Shown here one piece after another: positions 1 through 10,832 of a stretch of 64,000 bases of DNA; within the stretch, counting starts at the first letter, position 1, and every line of letters begins with the position of its first letter. The DNA is from CAVVNP01 sp963800235 (lineage in GTDB: Bacteria > Actinomycetota > Acidimicrobiia > Acidimicrobiales > Iamiaceae): the NCBI GenBank assembly GCA_963800235.1, contig CAWDAD010000001.1, forward strand, positions 1,364,001 to 1,428,000, read 5' to 3'. A model generated the notes under the pieces. The model was not told the origin of the DNA. It ran no database searches and worked only from the letters and a program-made list of their open reading frames with translations. The translations under genes and the position numbers were made by a program.

Positions 1-2
1 TC

Positions 3-422
3 CCCGACGGCGACGTGGCCGGCGCCATCTCCACCGCGTGGCGCGACTCGGGCGCCGACATCCTCCTCGGCATCGGCGGCACGCCGGAGGGCGTCATCTC
101 CGCCGCCGCCCTGAAGTGCATGGGCGGCACCATGCAGGGACGCCTGTGGCCGCGTGACGACGGCGAGCGCCAGGCCGCCGTCGACGCCGGCTACGACCTG
201 GATCGGGTCCTCTCCGAGGACGACCTCGTCTCGGGCGACAACTGCTTCTTCGCCGCCACCGGCATCACCGACGGCGAGCTCCTCAAGGGCGTGCACATCG
301 ACGCCCGCCACGCCCACACCCAGTCGTTGGTCATGCGGTCGAAGTCGGGCACCGTCCGCCTGATCAACGCGAGCCATCCCATCGCCAAGCTCACCCGGTT
401 GGGGATGCCGGGCCAGCGATGA
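3..422 (+). CDS. glpX: Fructose-1,6-bisphosphatase class II, C-terminal part
   Basis: GlpX hydrolyses fructose 1,6-bisphosphate to fructose 6-phosphate in gluconeogenesis (cytosolic, metal dependent). The reading frame is already open at the left edge, so only 139 residues of a family usually 320-340 long are present. Family motifs seen are GIGGTPEGV followed by CMGG and QGRLWP, then CFFAATGITDGELLKGV, which belong to the C-terminal sugar-phosphate and metal region. A downstream ArsC-like gene follows after 22 bases on the same strand. The GTG at base 15 is internal, not a start. Identification is secure; the N-terminus lies outside the window. Confidence 0.93.
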   Translation, partial: PDGDVAGAISTAWRDSGADILLGIGGTPEGVISAAALKCMGGTMQGRLWPRDDGERQAAVDAGYDLDRVLSEDDLVSGDNCFFAATGITDGELLKGVHIDARHAHTQSLVMRSKSGTVRLINASHPIAKLTRLGMPGQR

Positions 423-444
423 CCTGACACCCCCGGGGGGAACC

Positions 445-810
445 ATGACCGCGCCCGATGGCCACGTGACCGTCTTCTACAACCCGCGCTGCTCCAAGTG
501 CCGATCGGCGCGCCAGCTGCTCGAGGAGCGAGAGGTCGACGTCGAGATCTACGAGTACCTGAAGGCGGCGCCCGGTCGCGACGACATCGAGCGGGTGCTG
601 ACCCTGCTCGGCGCCGACGACCCCCGGGACATGATGCGGACGGGCGAGGACGCCTACCGCGACCTCGACCTGGCCGACGCCGACCGCAACGAGCTGGTCG
701 ACGCCATGGTCGCCCATCCCATCCTGATCGAGCGCCCCATCGTCATCCGGGGCGACCGGGCGGTGATCGCCCGCCCCCCCGAGCGCCTGCTCGAGCTGCT
801 CGAGGACTGA
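445..810 (+). CDS. ArsC/Spx-family thioredoxin-fold protein (arsenate reductase-like)
   Basis: The 121-residue protein has the ArsC fold: a short beta strand, then NPRCSKCR with Cys16 and Cys19, a helix, and the late HPILIERPIVI block that carries the anion-binding Arg of ArsC proteins. ArsC enzymes reduce arsenate using glutaredoxin; many family members are uncharacterised reductases of the YfgD/YffB type. The CxxC pair differs from classical E. coli ArsC, which uses a single catalytic Cys. A purine-rich ribosome site (GGGGGGAA) precedes the ATG. No arsenic operon (arsR, arsB/acr3) is nearby, so true arsenate reduction is uncertain. Confidence 0.8.
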   Translation: MTAPDGHVTVFYNPRCSKCRSARQLLEEREVDVEIYEYLKAAPGRDDIERVLTLLGADDPRDMMRTGEDAYRDLDLADADRNELVDAMVAHPILIERPIVIRGDRAVIARPPERLLELLED

Positions 811-832
811 GCGGGCGGGCCGAAGCCGCCGG

Positions 833-854
833 CCGCACCACCAGCGCGGTGCGG
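833..854. terminator. Hairpin between convergent genes
   Basis: A perfect 7-bp stem (CCGCACC with GGTGCGG) and an 8-nt loop lie in the 49-bp gap between the ArsC-like gene and the convergent 2H/GNAT gene. There is no T-run, so it is only a candidate bidirectional terminator. Confidence 0.4.
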
Positions 855-859
855 GGCGG

Positions 860-1849
860 TCAGGCCGGGCGGCGGCTCCACCGGCCGGGGCCGTCGGCGC
901 TCCATCCCACCTGGTCGAGCGCCGCCGCCAGGGGCGAGCCCTCGGGCGCGGCGGCGTGGAGCCGGTCGACGTGGCGGCCGGCGGCCAGGGACTCGGCGTG
1001 GCGCAGCAGCAGCCGGCCGACGCCCTGCCGTCGGTGCTCGGCGACGACGCCCACCGACGCCAGGCGCCCGGCCGCCGGATCCCCGGCCGCCGGATCGAGG
1101 ACGAGGGCACCGACCGCCTGTCCCTCGCGGCGGGCCACCACCGCCAACGTCGAGCCCGGGGCCTGCCACCAGCCCGGCGCGCCGTCGTCGTCGGGGGCAT
1201 CGTCCGGTGCGGGCGCCGTGGCCGGGGCGACGCCGGCCTGCTCGAGCACCGCTGCGCCCTCGGGGTCGAGCACGGTCGACCAGGACAGCTCGGTCTCCAG
1301 GCCGCCGGTGCCGACCCGCACCGGCCCCTCGTCGAAGAGGGCCTCGGCCAGGACCTGCCAGCGCCGCCGCGCGCCCGAGGGGACCAGCTCGAGGAGCTGC
1401 ACCGCCCGGAACGTCACCGAGCGCCGGTAGCCGGAGAGCAGCGCCATCGCCGGCTCGATGCGCTCGACGGGCATCGATCGGCACACCGTCACGTGGGGGA
1501 CGAACGCCCGCTCGGGTGGACGGCGCCACGGCCCGTCGACCAGGGCGTCGCGGAGCGCGCCCACCGGTTCGACCGGCTCGACGGCGAGGTGGAGGACGGG
1601 GTTCACGGGGTGGAACGTGGCGACCGGTCCGAGCACGAGGTCGAGGGGACGGGTGCGGGCCGCCGCACGACGGAGTGCCGCCAGCGCCGCCGTCAGGTCG
1701 ACCTCGGCCACGTTGGCCGGCGGCACCAGCGTCACGTGCGGCGGGATGCGGGGCCGGGCCGAGTCGCCGAGGGCCAGCCGCAGCCCGTCGACCTCGAGGC
1801 CCACCGCGCCGGGCACGACCAGCGCGACCAGCAGACGCCGCCTGGCCAC
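860..1849 (-). CDS. 2H phosphoesterase (2'-5' RNA ligase-like) fused to GNAT acetyltransferase
   Basis: The N-terminal half has the two HxT motifs of the 2H phosphoesterase superfamily, PPHVTLVPP (His38) and VPHVTVC (His119), which act on cyclic or 2'-5' phosphodiesters of RNA or nucleotides. After an acidic linker near residue 220 comes a GNAT domain with the acetyl-CoA loop in VVAEHRRQGVGRLLL. GTG at 1849 is preferred: it begins one base after the stop of the upstream membrane-protein gene, while longer starts would overlap that gene by about 60 bp. The protein is then 329 residues. The combination suggests an RNA or nucleotide processing enzyme with acyl transfer, but the substrate is unknown. 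Confidence 0.72.
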   Translation of the reverse strand: MARRRLLVALVVPGAVGLEVDGLRLALGDSARPRIPPHVTLVPPANVAEVDLTAALAALRRAAARTRPLDLVLGPVATFHPVNPVLHLAVEPVEPVGALRDALVDGPWRRPPERAFVPHVTVCRSMPVERIEPAMALLSGYRRSVTFRAVQLLELVPSGARRRWQVLAEALFDEGPVRVGTGGLETELSWSTVLDPEGAAVLEQAGVAPATAPAPDDAPDDDGAPGWWQAPGSTLAVVARREGQAVGALVLDPAAGDPAAGRLASVGVVAEHRRQGVGRLLLRHAESLAAGRHVDRLHAAAPEGSPLAAALDQVGWSADGPGRWSRRPA

Positions 1850-1850
1850 C

Positions 1851-3158
1851 TCAGCCGGACGGTGGCTCGGCGCCGAGGCCGGTCGGAGCGGCGATGCCGG
1901 GCGGCGCCGCACCGTCGGCCGGCGCAGGGTGGGCGGCCGAGGCCGGACCGGTGCGGACCGGGGCCGCTCCGGCCAGCGCCGCCCCGGTGGAGAGGGCGGT
2001 GGCCTCCCGTCCGATCCGGGCGCGGGTGAGCTCGGCCGCCTGCTCGACCATGGCCCGCTCCTGGGCGGGCGTGACGAGGGCGATGGCCACGACCATGGCG
2101 CCGGCGCAGGCCAGGTACCAGGCGACCAGGCCGATCACCCAGGTCAGGAAGACCACCTGGACCACGATGCGGAGCAGCTCCGGCGGGTCGCCGCGGTCGA
2201 GCAGCACCAGCACCCCCCACCACGGCAGCAGCAGCAGCCCCCAGGTGCCGAAGCCCCGGATGATCTGGCCGGGCAGCCGGGTGCCGCAGTGGTGCTCGCC
2301 GAGCACGTCGTACATGGAGCCGATCCGTCGCATCCCGGCGCAGTAGAGGTAGTAGATGGCGACGATGCCCGCCACGACCAGCCAGACCACGGCGACGTTG
2401 TCGACCGAGTCGTGGGTCGGCCCGGCCAGGACGGCGTCGAGGGCGACCACCAGCAGCGCGCAGGCCCCCGGCGTCAGCGCCCACCACGTGTGCACGTGGC
2501 GGCGGCTGACCGGCAGGCTCCGATAGGCCCGGTGCAGCCACCACATCTGCAGCAGGGGGACCGACGCCAGCAGCAGCAGGGTGACCGGCACCAGGGCGGT
2601 CGTCGCCGACGGGACCAGCACCACCGAGTCGGTCGAGGTCACGTCGAACCCCTCCCGCCCGATCGAGAGGAACCCGGCGACCATGACCCCGAACACCGCC
2701 AGGGTGGGCAGGAGCGAGACGGCCACGACGATCGCCGGCACCCGGGCCGATCGGGCCATGGGGCTGACGCGGTGCAGCGGGCGGTCGGCCAGGGCGTGGG
2801 CCGGGCGGAACGGGGTCGCCGCCTGGGCGGCCACGGGCGCGTAGGAGGTGATGACCGGGGCCGGAGGGAACGCCGGACCGTCGGCCGGACCGATCGGACC
2901 GGCCGCCTGGCCGATCGGACCGGCCCCGTCGCTCACGACCGCGCCCCGGCCGACGACGGTCACCGCCGGCGGAGCGCCGGTCTCGATCGTGGTCGAGGTG
3001 TCGTCGCGGGCGCCGTAGGCCAGCGCGGCGGCGACCAGGACCACGACGGCGACGGCCAGGACGAGCAGGATCCAGAGCAGGTCCGTCGGGTACCAGTGCC
3101 GCACCCGGTAGCGCTCGCCCTCCCAGACGAAGCCGTCGTCACGCACCGCCATGGCCAT
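1851..3158 (-). CDS. Multi-pass membrane protein of unknown function
   Basis: 435 residues, not recognised as a named family. One hydrophobic segment lies at about residues 27-49, then a Gly/Pro/Ala-rich linker with a repeated GPIG element, then about six more membrane segments between residues 140 and 375, with LQMWWLHRAYRSL and WYLACAGAMVVAIAL as notable aromatic stretches. A disordered Ala/Pro tail ends the protein. The start is ATG GCC ATG GCG behind a GGGGG element; the second ATG (two codons on) is equally possible. The gene starts 65 bp after atpC on the same strand and is followed immediately by the 2H/GNAT gene, so the pair could be co-transcribed. Confidence 0.6.
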   Translation of the reverse strand: MAMAVRDDGFVWEGERYRVRHWYPTDLLWILLVLAVAVVVLVAAALAYGARDDTSTTIETGAPPAVTVVGRGAVVSDGAGPIGQAAGPIGPADGPAFPPAPVITSYAPVAAQAATPFRPAHALADRPLHRVSPMARSARVPAIVVAVSLLPTLAVFGVMVAGFLSIGREGFDVTSTDSVVLVPSATTALVPVTLLLLASVPLLQMWWLHRAYRSLPVSRRHVHTWWALTPGACALLVVALDAVLAGPTHDSVDNVAVVWLVVAGIVAIYYLYCAGMRRIGSMYDVLGEHHCGTRLPGQIIRGFGTWGLLLLPWWGVLVLLDRGDPPELLRIVVQVVFLTWVIGLVAWYLACAGAMVVAIALVTPAQERAMVEQAAELTRARIGREATALSTGAALAGAAPVRTGPASAAHPAPADGAAPPGIAAPTGLGAEPPSG

Positions 3159-3177
3159 CCCCCATGCCCATGGGGCG

Positions 3178-3183
3178 ACACTA
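3178..3183 (-). promoter_or_regulatory. -10-like hexamer TAGTGT upstream of membrane protein
   Basis: TAGTGT lies 19 bases before the chosen ATG and would place transcription start about 12 bases upstream of it. It could give this pair independent expression from the ATP synthase operon. Confidence 0.3.
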
Positions 3184-3223
3184 GCGGCGGGCCACCGCCG
3201 GCGTGGTCAACCCCGCTCGTCGC

Positions 3224-3619
3224 TCAGCGAAGGCCGCCGGCCGCCTCGATGCGGACGTGGGCCCGGCGCAGCGCGGCCTCGACCTCGCCGTCGTCGCTCT
3301 CCCGCGCCTTCTGCTCGGCCCGCTGCTCGGCCTCCCGGGCCCGGTCGAGGTCGATCTGGCTGGCCAGCTCGGCCACGTCGGAGAGGACCGACACCGCGTT
3401 GCCCGACACCTCGACGAAGCCGCCGTGCACGGCCACCAGCTCGTCCTCGCCGTCGGTGGGCCGGATCAGCACCACGCAGGTGTCGAGGGCACCCACGAAC
3501 GGGGTGTGACCGGTGAGGAAGGCGATCTCGCCCTCCTGCAGGGTGCGGCAGCGGACCATGTCGGCGGAGCCGGTCCAGAGGACCCGCTCCGGCGACACGA
3601 CCTGGACGTCGAGGGGCAT
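3224..3619 (-). CDS. atpC: ATP synthase F1 epsilon subunit
   Basis: Epsilon is the rotating central-stalk subunit that couples gamma to the c-ring and regulates ATP hydrolysis. The 131-residue protein opens with the typical beta-sandwich start (LDVQVVSPERVLWTG), has EGEIAFLTGHTPFVGAL and HGGFVEV, and ends in a two-helix domain rich in Arg and Glu. The ATG at 3619 lies two bases after the atpD stop, consistent with translational coupling at the end of the operon. Length is normal for the family. Confidence 0.95.
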   Translation of the reverse strand: MPLDVQVVSPERVLWTGSADMVRCRTLQEGEIAFLTGHTPFVGALDTCVVLIRPTDGEDELVAVHGGFVEVSGNAVSVLSDVAELASQIDLDRAREAEQRAEQKARESDDGEVEAALRRAHVRIEAAGGLR

Positions 3620-3621
3620 CG

Positions 3622-5079
<1,458 letters not shown>

Positions 5080-5110
5080 GGGCCTTCCTTGCTGCGTTCG
5101 GCGACCGTGC

Positions 5111-6088
5111 TCAGTTCGAGCTGGGATCGACGGTGGGTCGGAACAGGTCGGTGGTGCCGCCGGCGGAGTCGACCAGCAGGTCGTCGCCGCCCGATGCACC
5201 CTGGCGCAGGGCCTCGGCGCCGCCGACGATCTCCATGATCTCGGTGGTGATGGAGTCCTGGCGCGCCCGGTTCATCTGGCGGCTGAGGCGGGTGATCAGG
5301 TCCTCGGCGTTGTCGGTGGCGGACTTCATGGCCCGCTGCTGGGCGGCGAAGAAGCTGGCTGCGCCCTCGAGCAGGGCGGCGTAGAGCCGGGCCTCGGCGT
5401 AGCGGGGCAGCAGCGCGTCGAGGATCTCCTCGGGGCTCGGTTCGAACTCGTAGGAGTTGCGGGGGCCGTCGTCGTCGGGCCGCTTCTCCTCGAGGACCTT
5501 CGGGTCGAGCGGCATGTAGGGGATGTCGGTGACGACCTGGGTCCCCACCGAGAGGAACCGGGTGTACACCAGCCGGACCTGGTCGATCTCGCCCTCGTCG
5601 AAGCGCTCGGTGACGTAGCCGGAGATGCGACGGGCGTCCTCGTAGGAGGGGGCGTCGAGGAAGCCCTCGAAGTTGGCGGCGATGTCGAAGCCCCGGAACT
5701 TGAAGTAGCCGGTCGCCTTCTTGCCCACGGTGACGAGGACCGTCTCCTTGCCGTCGCGGCGATCGGCCTCGATGGCGCGCTCGGTGCGGCGGATCACGTT
5801 GGAGTTGTAGCCGCCGGCCAGACCACGGTCGCCGGACACGACCACGTAGCCGGTGGTGCGCACCTGCTCGGGCTGCTGCAGGAGCCTGGCGTCGGAGCCG
5901 GCGCCGGCGGCGGCCAGGTTGCCGATCACCTGGGTGATCTGGTCGCTGTAGGGACGGGCGGCGGCCACCCGCTGCTGGGCCTTGGCGATGCGGCTGGCGG
6001 CGATGAGCTCCATCGCCTTCGTGATCTTCTTGGTCGACTGCACCGACTTGATGCGCCGGCGCAGGACCCGTTCCTGGCCACCAGCCAT
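5111..6088 (-). CDS. atpG: ATP synthase F1 gamma subunit
   Basis: Rotor shaft of F1. N-terminal helix RIKSVQSTKKITKAMELIAASR and C-terminal helix RQMNRARQDSITTEIMEIVGGAEAL are the classical coiled-coil that fits inside alpha3beta3. At 325 residues it is longer than the usual 285-300: the extra length is an acidic loop near residues 195-215 (EEKRPDDDGPRNSYEF) and a C-terminal tail of about 25 residues. Longer gamma loops are known in actinobacterial enzymes. The ATG lies three bases after the atpA stop. Confidence 0.95.
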   Translation of the reverse strand: MAGGQERVLRRRIKSVQSTKKITKAMELIAASRIAKAQQRVAAARPYSDQITQVIGNLAAAGAGSDARLLQQPEQVRTTGYVVVSGDRGLAGGYNSNVIRRTERAIEADRRDGKETVLVTVGKKATGYFKFRGFDIAANFEGFLDAPSYEDARRISGYVTERFDEGEIDQVRLVYTRFLSVGTQVVTDIPYMPLDPKVLEEKRPDDDGPRNSYEFEPSPEEILDALLPRYAEARLYAALLEGAASFFAAQQRAMKSATDNAEDLITRLSRQMNRARQDSITTEIMEIVGGAEALRQGASGGDDLLVDSAGGTTDLFRPTVDPSSN

Positions 6089-6091
6089 CGT

Positions 6092-7654
<1,563 letters not shown>

Positions 7655-7690
7655 GGACGTTCTCTTTCGGTGGGGAGGATCTCGGGCGGA

Positions 7691-8215
7691 CTAGAGGGCG
7701 TGTCGGAGCTGGTCGAGGCGCCGGCGGACGGAGCCGTCGATGACGGTGTCGCCGACCTGGACGACCAGGCCGCCCCTGATGGCGGGGTCGACGATCACGC
7801 GGACGTCGACCTTCTTGCCGGTGGCCGACTCGAGGGCGGTCGCGAGGCGCGCCCGCTGGTCGTCGTCGAGCTCGATGGCCGAGCGGACCTCGGCGACCTC
7901 CTTGTCGGTCCGGGACGCCCCGAAGCCGAGCATGGCGTCGACGATGGCGGGGAGCTCCCGCGCCCGGCCGTTGCCGACCAGCAGCGAGATCAACCCGACG
8001 GTGGTGGACTGGGCCTTGCCGTCGAGGAGGTCCTCGACGATCTGCTGGCGGAGGGCCGCCGGCAGGTGGGGGTCGGCCAGCTTGTCCCGCAGCTCGTCGT
8101 TGCTGTCGAGCACCCGGGCGAAGCGGAAGAGCTCGTCCTCGACCTCGCCGAGGTTGCCCTCGGCGATGGCCACGGCGTAGAGCGCCTCGGCGTAGACCTC
8201 GGTGCGGCCCGACAT
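7691..8215 (-). CDS. atpH: ATP synthase F1 delta subunit
   Basis: Peripheral stalk subunit joining b to the top of F1. The 174-residue protein has a helical N-terminal domain starting YAEALYAVAIAEG and the conserved C-terminal VDPAIRGGLVVQVGDTVIDGSVRRRLDQLR. It is a stand-alone delta, unlike the b-delta fusion of mycobacteria. The ATG overlaps the atpF stop in TGATG, so it is probably translationally coupled. Confidence 0.95.
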   Translation of the reverse strand: MSGRTEVYAEALYAVAIAEGNLGEVEDELFRFARVLDSNDELRDKLADPHLPAALRQQIVEDLLDGKAQSTTVGLISLLVGNGRARELPAIVDAMLGFGASRTDKEVAEVRSAIELDDDQRARLATALESATGKKVDVRVIVDPAIRGGLVVQVGDTVIDGSVRRRLDQLRHAL

Positions 8216-8940
8216 CAGCGGTCGACCCCGACCTGGGCGATGAAGTTCTCGACCAGGCGGCGGTTGGCCTCGGCGTCGAGGTTCTGCTCGACGACGTGCT
8301 CGGCGGCACCGATGGCGATGTTGGCCACCTCGCCACGCAGGTCGGCCAGGGCCTGGGTCTTGGCGGCCTCGATCTCGCCGGCGGCCCGTCGGCGCATCTC
8401 GGTGATCTCCTCGTCGAGGGCGCGGGCGCGCTCGGTGCGGGTGGCGTCGGCGGTCTGCCGGGCCTCCTCGATGATGCGCGCCCCCTCGGCCTTGGCCTCG
8501 GCCAGCTGGGCCTGGTAGGCGGCCTGGGTCTGCTGGGCCTCGAGCTTGGCCGCCTCGGCCGCCTCAACGTCGTCACGGATGCGGTTCGAGCGGGTCTCCA
8601 GGCCGGTCTTGATGCCCGGCCAGGCGAACTTCCACAGCAGCACGAACAGCACGACGAAGGCCAGGGCGCCCCAGATCAGCTCGTTGGTGGCCGGCAGGAT
8701 GATGCTCGGAGCCTTCTGGCAGTCCTCGACGGTCTTGGTGCCCTCGACGACCTCCTTCGAGCAGTCGAAGAGCTCCTTGTTGGTCTCCTTGGGCTTGGTG
8801 GAGACGTCGATGGTCTCGCTGCCGGCCTGCCTGCCCGACGAGGGGCCGGTCGCGGCCTGGGCCGCGGCCGGCAGGAGCAGGGTGCCGAGCGCCAGCCCGG
8901 CGACCAGCGCGAGCAGGGTTCGCTTCCGCATGGCGCCCAC
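8215..8940 (-). CDS. atpF: ATP synthase Fo b subunit with unusual exported N-terminal extension
   Basis: Peripheral stalk b subunit; residues 108-241 form the long charged coiled coil (EAAEAAKLEAQQTQAAYQAQ and on), ending in the delta-binding segment. The membrane helix is at about residues 86-107 (ELIWGALAFVVLFVLLWKF). What is odd is the ~85-residue front: MRKRTLLALVAGLALG then LLLPAAAQAA looks like a cleavable signal peptide, followed by a hydrophilic stretch with Cys60 and Cys74. Typical b subunits are 155-180 residues and begin just before the membrane helix; this one is 241. It follows atpE by two bases. Confidence 0.93.
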   Translation of the reverse strand: MGAMRKRTLLALVAGLALGTLLLPAAAQAATGPSSGRQAGSETIDVSTKPKETNKELFDCSKEVVEGTKTVEDCQKAPSIILPATNELIWGALAFVVLFVLLWKFAWPGIKTGLETRSNRIRDDVEAAEAAKLEAQQTQAAYQAQLAEAKAEGARIIEEARQTADATRTERARALDEEITEMRRRAAGEIEAAKTQALADLRGEVANIAIGAAEHVVEQNLDAEANRRLVENFIAQVGVDR

Positions 8941-8942
8941 CC

Positions 8943-9218
8943 CTACTTGAGGATGAACGCGAGGACGAAGCCGAACAGCGCCAGGGCCTCGGTGAACGCG
9001 ATCCCGAGGAACATGGTCGTCCGGGCGACGCCGGCGGACTCGGGCTGGCGGGCCATGGCGGTGATGGCGTTGCCCACCACGATGCCGATCCCGATGCCGG
9101 GGCCGATGGCGGCGCCGCCGTAGACGATGCCCCGCCCGATGGTCTGCAGACCAGGGGTGATGTCGGGGTTCGTCGCGGCCTGGGCCAGCAGGTGCGAGAA
9201 GGCAAGCAGGTGGTACAC
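8943..9218 (-). CDS. atpE: ATP synthase Fo c subunit
   Basis: Proteolipid of the rotating ring, 91 residues, two membrane helices. Helix 1 carries GPGIGIGIVVG; the ion-binding carboxylate is Glu77 in FTEALALFGFVLAF, followed by Ala rather than the Ser/Thr of sodium-type rings, so proton coupling is likely. The protein is about ten residues longer than usual because of its N-terminus (MYHLLAFSHLLAQAAT). A GGAG ribosome site lies just upstream. Confidence 0.95.
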   Translation of the reverse strand: MYHLLAFSHLLAQAATNPDITPGLQTIGRGIVYGGAAIGPGIGIGIVVGNAITAMARQPESAGVARTTMFLGIAFTEALALFGFVLAFILK

Positions 9219-9256
9219 GGATGCTCCTTGGGTGGGTCAGCGCTGGGCCGGTCGGC

Positions 9257-10021
9257 TCAGTGCTCGTGGGACATGGAGGTCTGGAGGTAGGCGCCGGTGA
9301 GGATGGTGAAGATGTACGCCTGCAGCACCGACACCAGGACCTCGAAGCCCATCAGGGCGACGTAGAGGGCGAAGGGACCGATGGCGCCGACGGAGAAGTT
9401 GGCCGGCTCGGCCAGGGTGGCGCTCAGCAGGGCGAAGGTGACGAGCAGCAGGTGGCCGGCCAGCAGGTTGGCGAAGAGCCGCAGCATGAGCGAGAAGGGC
9501 CGGACGATGATCGTCGACACCAGCTCGATCGGGGCGATCAGCAGGTAGAGCGCCTTCGGCACGCCGGGCGGGAACATCATCGACTTGAAGTAGCCGCCGG
9601 GGCCCTGGCGCTTGAGGCCGATGAAGATGAACGACACCCAGGTCACCATGGCCAGGAAGAACGGGACGGCGACCCGGGCGCTGACCGGCATCTGGGCGAT
9701 CGGGATGACCTCCCAGATGTTGCACATGAACACGAAGGCGAAGAGCGTGAGCAGGTAGGGCGTCCAGTACATGCCCTCGGCACCCATGGTCTGCATGACC
9801 ACGTCGCCGCGGATGAACTCGACGATGGCCTCGGCCAGGTTCTGCACGCCCTTCGGCACCAGCCGCTGCTGGCGGCTCGCGGTGTAGAAGAACACGAAGA
9901 TGATGGCGGCCGACAGCCAGATCAGCAGGACGACCTTGTTCACCGCGAAGGGGGTGCCCTTCAGCAGGAACGCGGGCCACTCGACGAGGTGGCTGATGGG
10001 CGGGAAGTCGAGTGCGAGCAT
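9257..10021 (-). CDS. atpB: ATP synthase Fo a subunit
   Basis: Stator channel subunit, 254 residues, with five to six membrane helices. The essential Arg lies in RPFSLMLRLFANLLAGH; the last helices carry QAYIFTILTGAYL, the usual C-terminal signature. It begins three bases after the AtpI-like gene stop and is followed by atpE after 38 bases. Confidence 0.96.
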   Translation of the reverse strand: MLALDFPPISHLVEWPAFLLKGTPFAVNKVVLLIWLSAAIIFVFFYTASRQQRLVPKGVQNLAEAIVEFIRGDVVMQTMGAEGMYWTPYLLTLFAFVFMCNIWEVIPIAQMPVSARVAVPFFLAMVTWVSFIFIGLKRQGPGGYFKSMMFPPGVPKALYLLIAPIELVSTIIVRPFSLMLRLFANLLAGHLLLVTFALLSATLAEPANFSVGAIGPFALYVALMGFEVLVSVLQAYIFTILTGAYLQTSMSHEH

Positions 10022-10024
10022 CCG

Positions 10025-10474
10025 TCAGGCTCCTTTGCGGCCCGGCTTGAGCGCTGGGTAGGCGAGTGTGGCGGAGACGTGCCGCATCTCCCAGACGAGC
10101 AGCCCGAGCTGGGTGACGAGCAGGACGACCGCCAGGGTGGGCAGGTCGACCCACGCCACGTGCTTGAGGGCGAGGATCACCGCGACCAGCACCCCCATGC
10201 GGACGAGGAAGCCGCCGAGGGCGGCGACCATGATCATGGTGAGCGAGATCCGGGCGGCGGTGGCGAGCGCCCACGCGGCGGCGAGCATGTTCAGCGCCAC
10301 GATGGCGACGGCCACCGCGGCGGTGGCGGCGCCGTCCCAGCCCCGCACGAGGCCGGCGACCAGGCAGATCGCCGGCGCGGCCATGGCGGCCCGGCGGGCC
10401 ACGTCCCGGGCGATGACCGGCTCGACCGCGGGGCCCTCGACGGGCCCGGCGGTCAGGGTCGCTTGCGTGCCCAC
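10025..10474 (-). CDS. atpI: AtpI-like ATP synthase assembly membrane protein
   Basis: 149 residues with four predicted membrane helices (about residues 30-45, 48-68, 75-102, 110-130) and little else. Position directly before atpB and this topology match the AtpI/ATP synthase I family, which helps assemble the c-ring or supplies magnesium. The GTG start overlaps the 3' end of the AtpZ-like gene by 22 bases, suggesting coupled translation. Sequence identity in this family is weak, so the call rests mainly on context. Confidence 0.75.
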   Translation of the reverse strand: MGTQATLTAGPVEGPAVEPVIARDVARRAAMAAPAICLVAGLVRGWDGAATAAVAVAIVALNMLAAAWALATAARISLTMIMVAALGGFLVRMGVLVAVILALKHVAWVDLPTLAVVLLVTQLGLLVWEMRHVSATLAYPALKPGRKGA

Positions 10475-10710
10475 GACGCCTCCGCCTCGTGTCGGCGCAT
10501 GTCGGCCTCGTAGCCGTAGTACATGCGGAGGAACATGCCGGCGAGGGCGAGCCCGCCGAAGACCCAGGTGAGCACCAGGTGCAGCCCGAGCAGCCGGTCG
10601 AGGCCATAGCCCATCGCCGCGAAGAGGGCCGGGGTCATGACCAGCTCGATGGCGCGGGCCATGGCCCCGCCGAAGCCGTCGTTGAGCGCTTGTCGTTCTC
10701 GGACGTCCAT
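10453..10710 (-). CDS. atpZ: AtpZ/ATPase gene-1-like membrane protein
   Basis: Small 85-residue protein, two hydrophobic helices (about 24-40 and 45-65) with GYGLDRLLGLHLVLTWVFGGLALAG between and through them, as in the AtpZ/F0F1-ATPase subunit family that pairs with AtpI. It is the first gene of the ATP synthase operon. The ATG at 10710 is preferred over longer upstream frames because a -35/-10 pair ends eight bases before it. Confidence 0.78.
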   Translation of the reverse strand: MDVRERQALNDGFGGAMARAIELVMTPALFAAMGYGLDRLLGLHLVLTWVFGGLALAGMFLRMYYGYEADMRRHEAEASWARKRP

Positions 10711-10718
10711 CGAGATCG

Positions 10719-10748
10719 AGCGTGGTCCTTTGCAGATCCCTGGTGCAA
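10719..10748 (-). promoter_or_regulatory. Promoter of ATP synthase operon
   Basis: On the minus strand TTGCAC (-35), an 18-bp spacer and CACGCT (-10) end eight bases before the atpZ ATG. This gives an essentially leaderless transcript and fits the pattern seen at many other operons in the window. Confidence 0.5.
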
Positions 10749-10832
10749 CGAGCGCCCTCGGCCGCCGGAGACGGACCGAGAGCGCTTGTGAACGGAGGCG
10801 CAATCTAGGGGCCCCCTCCCTTTCGGGCAAAT

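Noticed and set aside
445..810. Definite arsenate reductase assignment
   Set aside because: No ars genes nearby and the Cys arrangement is CxxC; kept as ArsC/Spx-fold protein only.
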